NCBI GenBank assembly: GCA_016764115.1
Contig: JAESSM010000020.1
Location: forward strand, 4,178 to 13,331
DNA from: Bacteroidia bacterium
GTDB lineage: Bacteria > Bacteroidota > Bacteroidia > JAESSM01 > NORP286
Reading direction: 5' to 3'
DNA: 9,154 nucleotides
How positions within the stretch are numbered: position 1 is the stretch's first letter; every line of letters starts with the position of its first letter. The notes below the pieces were generated by a model that was not told where the DNA came from, did not search any database, and saw only the letters and a program-made list of their open reading frames with translations. A program made the position numbers and the translations under genes. Shown piece by piece: positions 7,142 through 9,154 of this stretch.

Positions 7142-7564
7142 TTGAGCAAACAGGTCCTTAAAATAGAATATAATTATGATTTCTCCTTATTAGGGATAGT
7201 CTCTTCCGAAAAAATATATCGATTATGCTGGGTTCTTAACCAAGAACTACCGCTTGACCTGTTAAGAACTGATGATCTGGAAATATTTTCGGGTAATTCA
7301 TCAACTTCTCAATATTTTCCCAGGTATATTGATCAAAATTCGAGCGAAAATGAAGGATATATATATTTATTAGGGAACAAGAATTCAGGCAGGTATGTAA
7401 TCCCCGATAGAAAAGAAGCAGATTATTTTTTAATTCTAAATGGAGATGCTATCAAGGAAAATATAGATTCCGTTCTTAAAAAGTTAAAGTTGATCAACAC
7501 AATTCAGGCTGTGTATAAAATTGATCCCAATACCTTGAATTCAAAAGAAAATTTGATCTTTTAA
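7142..7564 (+). CDS. IPExxxVDY family protein, function unknown
   Basis: This is a 140-residue soluble protein of a small Bacteroidota-specific family named for a short motif; no biochemical role is established as far as I know. The motif appears here as I87-P-D-R-K-E-A-D-Y95, a conservative variant (Asp for Glu, Ala for Val). Other family marks are Y26-R-L-C-W-V-L-N near the N-terminus and K126-I-D-P-N-T-L-N-S-K-E-N-L-I-F at the very C-terminus. There is no signal peptide or membrane segment. The start is TTG at 7142: the frame is open back to 7103 but holds no ATG or GTG there, and this start gives the usual M-x-K-x-V-L-K opening. It is transcribed away from acpP and ends 15 nt before the peptidase gene. 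I recall homologues lying beside rnc and pyruvate kinase in flavobacteria; the link to the acpP cluster is thus kept here, but not pyk. Confidence 0.85.
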   Translation: MSKQVLKIEYNYDFSLLGIVSSEKIYRLCWVLNQELPLDLLRTDDLEIFSGNSSTSQYFPRYIDQNSSENEGYIYLLGNKNSGRYVIPDRKEADYFLILNGDAIKENIDSVLKKLKLINTIQAVYKIDPNTLNSKENLIF

Positions 7565-7579
7565 CAGAAACGAAATGCT

Positions 7580-8629
7580 ATGGCAATAAATGTATCATTA
7601 TTGAAGGAAATTTGCGAAACTTCCGGAGCTCCGGGAAGCGAAGGAAATGTCAGAAAGATTGTTGCAAGAGAAATCCGATCATTGGTTGATGATTTTCAAA
7701 CCGACAATATGGGTAACATATTCGCCATCAAGAAAGGAAAAATATCCGCAAAAAGGGTAATGGCCGCTGCCCATATGGATGAGATAGGGTTTATCGTAAA
7801 ACATATTGACGATGAAGGATTTATTCGATTCCACACTTTGGGTGGATTTGATCCTAAAACATTAACTGCTCAACGGGTTATTATTCACGGAAAGAAAGAT
7901 ATTAAAGGTGTAATGGGCTGCAAACCAATCCATGTAATGACACAGGAAGAGAGAGGCAAGCCAGCATTAATTACTGATTACTTTATTGATACAGGAATGA
8001 GTAGAATGGAATTAGATAAATATGTTGAAGTTGGCAGTACCGTTACGCGAGATCGTGAGTTGATAGAAATGGGAAACTGTGTTAATTGCAAATCAATTGA
8101 TAATCGGGTGGCTGTGTTTATTTTAATAGAAACATTAAAAAAACTCAGTAAAATACCATTCGATTTTTACGGAGTTTTTTCGGTTCAGGAAGAAGTTGGG
8201 ATACGAGGAGCGAGTGTAGCTGCCCACACTATTGAACCAGATTTTGGTTTTGGTATTGATACAACCGTAGCCTATGATTATCCTGAAGCCAAAGACCATG
8301 AAATGATAACCAAGCTTGGAGATGGTACTGCCATAAAAATAATGGATTCTTCCACCATTTGCGATACCCGAATGGTGGAATTCATGAAAAAAACTGCAAC
8401 TAAAAATAAGATCAAATGGCAATTGGAAGTTTTACCAATGGGCGGCACAGACACTGCAGGAGTACAAAGAATGGGAAAAGGCGGCTCTATTGCCGGTGCA
8501 GTTTCAATACCCACAAGATACTTACATCAACACATTGAAATGGCCAATAAAAGTGACATTGATAATAGTATTAAGTTACTTACAAAGTGTACTGAAAATT
8601 TGGATGATTATAATTGGGATTTAAAATAG
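7580..8629 (+). CDS. M42-family metallo-aminopeptidase (FrvX/TET-like)
   Basis: This is a 349-residue cytosolic zinc- or cobalt-dependent aminopeptidase of the MH clan; relatives form dodecameric tetrahedral particles that trim short peptides. All expected metal and catalytic residues are visible: H65 in A-A-H-M-D-E-I-G-F, bridging D174 in K-S-I-D-N-R, general base E204 and ligand E205 in V-Q-E-E-V-G, D227 in G-I-D-T, and H316 in P-T-R-Y-L-H. The length is normal. There is no signal peptide. Two cysteines (C167, C170) lie just before the bridging aspartate motif. The ATG start at 7580 is 15 nt after the IPExxxVDY gene, so both are likely on one mRNA. Some members of this family are labelled endoglucanase; the complete metal site makes peptidase much more likely. 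The exact substrate cannot be told. Confidence 0.93.
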   Translation: MAINVSLLKEICETSGAPGSEGNVRKIVAREIRSLVDDFQTDNMGNIFAIKKGKISAKRVMAAAHMDEIGFIVKHIDDEGFIRFHTLGGFDPKTLTAQRVIIHGKKDIKGVMGCKPIHVMTQEERGKPALITDYFIDTGMSRMELDKYVEVGSTVTRDRELIEMGNCVNCKSIDNRVAVFILIETLKKLSKIPFDFYGVFSVQEEVGIRGASVAAHTIEPDFGFGIDTTVAYDYPEAKDHEMITKLGDGTAIKIMDSSTICDTRMVEFMKKTATKNKIKWQLEVLPMGGTDTAGVQRMGKGGSIAGAVSIPTRYLHQHIEMANKSDIDNSIKLLTKCTENLDDYNWDLK

Positions 8630-8632
8630 GTC

Positions 8633-8715
8633 ATAAAGTTAGTGTCAGTCTGAGCGGAGTCGAAGACAAACTAACTCGCACGTTTGCCTTTCGACTCCGC
8701 TCAAGGTGACTTTAT
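8633..8715. repeat. REP-like inverted repeat between convergent genes, possible bidirectional terminator
   Basis: Two perfect 14-nt arms, TGAGCGGAGTCGAA (8651-8664) and its complement (8690-8703), are backed by an inner 5-bp pair (8667-8671 with 8682-8686) around a 10-nt loop, and an outer pair ATAAAGT/ACTTTAT (8633-8639 with 8709-8715). The GC-rich arms stand out from the AT-rich surroundings. It fills nearly the whole gap between the peptidase stop (8629) and the convergent hydrolase stop (8726-8724). Sequences with the TGAGCG-AGTCGAA core recur in many Bacteroidota genomes, as I recall. Only weak T runs follow either arm, so termination is plausible but not shown. Confidence 0.8.
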
Positions 8716-8723
8716 ATACTATT

Positions 8724-9154
8724 TTATATCAAGTACTTCACCGCTGTTTCTAAATTATCAGCCCCTTCCGTAAAATGAATGGTGTGAAAACCTAACCCTT
8801 TGGCAGCCTCAATGTTAGGTAAAGCATCATCAATAAATAAAGTTGTTTTAACATTTAATTCATTATCCTGTATTAGTAATTGAAAATATGCAGGATCGGG
8901 CTTGGTCATATTTACATCAAAGGAAAAATAAGCCTTAATAAAATAAGGTTGTATTCCATCAACATCATAAGCATTTTGAAGCTTTTGATCTATCAGATTA
9001 ATATGAGTTGGGTTGGCATTACTCATTAAATATAAGTCATACTTTTCTGAAAGTTGTTCAAGTAAATCCAAGTTCACTTTTGGGACTTCCAAGATCATAA
9101 TATTCCAGACTTGAATTATATCCTTACGGGAAATATTTTCCGGAAACAACTTTT
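8724..9154 (-). CDS. HAD-superfamily hydrolase, N-terminus beyond the window
   Basis: The C-terminal part of a haloacid dehalogenase-type phosphohydrolase enters from the right edge; the frame is still open at base 9154. HAD motif II is seen as L-M-S-N-A-N (the serine at 9023-9021), motif III as the lysine of T-K-P-D-P-A-Y-F (8903-8901), and motif IV as F-I-D-D-A-L-P-N-I-E-A-A (8834 leftward), followed by the usual G-F-H-T-I strand. Motif I (DxDxT, the aspartyl nucleophile) and part of the cap domain must lie outside; I estimate about 60 residues are missing. A TTG at 9149 is unlikely to be the true start for that reason. The pattern fits HAD subfamily IA (YihX- or epoxide hydrolase N-domain-like phosphatases). 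The substrate is unknown. It converges on the peptidase gene across the REP-like repeat. Confidence 0.88.
   Translation of the reverse strand, partial: KLFPENISRKDIIQVWNIMILEVPKVNLDLLEQLSEKYDLYLMSNANPTHINLIDQKLQNAYDVDGIQPYFIKAYFSFDVNMTKPDPAYFQLLIQDNELNVKTTLFIDDALPNIEAAKGLGFHTIHFTEGADNLETAVKYLI

Noticed and set aside
8135..8514. Two minus-strand open frames inside the M42 peptidase gene
   Set aside because: They overlap each other in different frames and lie antisense to the conserved metal-site region.

Overview
The window looks like a piece of core chromosome from a member of the Bacteroidota, probably of the Cytophagales type. The base composition is AT-rich. Shine-Dalgarno sequences are almost absent, and the intergenic regions carry TAnnTTTG-type -7 promoter elements, which are typical of this phylum. 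The clearest lineage marker is a small gene of the IPExxxVDY family, which I know only from Bacteroidota. I cannot name the species. I saw no mobile elements, tRNA or rRNA genes, CRISPR arrays or phage genes.

Most of the window is on the minus strand, in two tightly packed transcription units that read right to left. The first is acpP-fabF-rnc-purN (7003 to 4148): acyl carrier protein, the elongating ketoacyl-ACP synthase, RNase III and GAR transformylase. Gaps are 28 and 28 nt, then an 8-nt overlap. The second is purH-mreB-mreC-mreD-mrdA (4019 to the left edge): the bifunctional enzyme for the last two purine steps, then the rod-shape complex and the start of penicillin-binding protein 2. 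A 128-nt gap with a plausible purH promoter separates the two units, and I see no convincing terminator there. Read-through could therefore join fatty-acid synthesis, purine synthesis and cell-wall elongation into one growth-related region.

On the plus strand, divergent from acpP, lie the IPExxxVDY gene and, 15 nt after it, a gene for an M42-family metallo-aminopeptidase (7142 to 8629). The 138-nt acpP/IPExxxVDY gap holds two back-to-back TAnnTTTG elements and a 13-nt palindrome placed where a shared operator could sit. A GC-rich REP-like inverted repeat (8633 to 8715) then separates the peptidase gene from a convergent HAD-superfamily hydrolase gene, whose N-terminus lies beyond the right edge.

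Five of the eleven visible start codons are not ATG: TTG for mrdA, mreB, purN and the IPExxxVDY gene, and GTG for fabF. Automatic annotation may therefore misplace or truncate several of these proteins. I found no clearly new biological system. The most interesting points are the divergent regulatory region, the uncharacterised IPExxxVDY gene with its peptidase partner, and the REP-like element.
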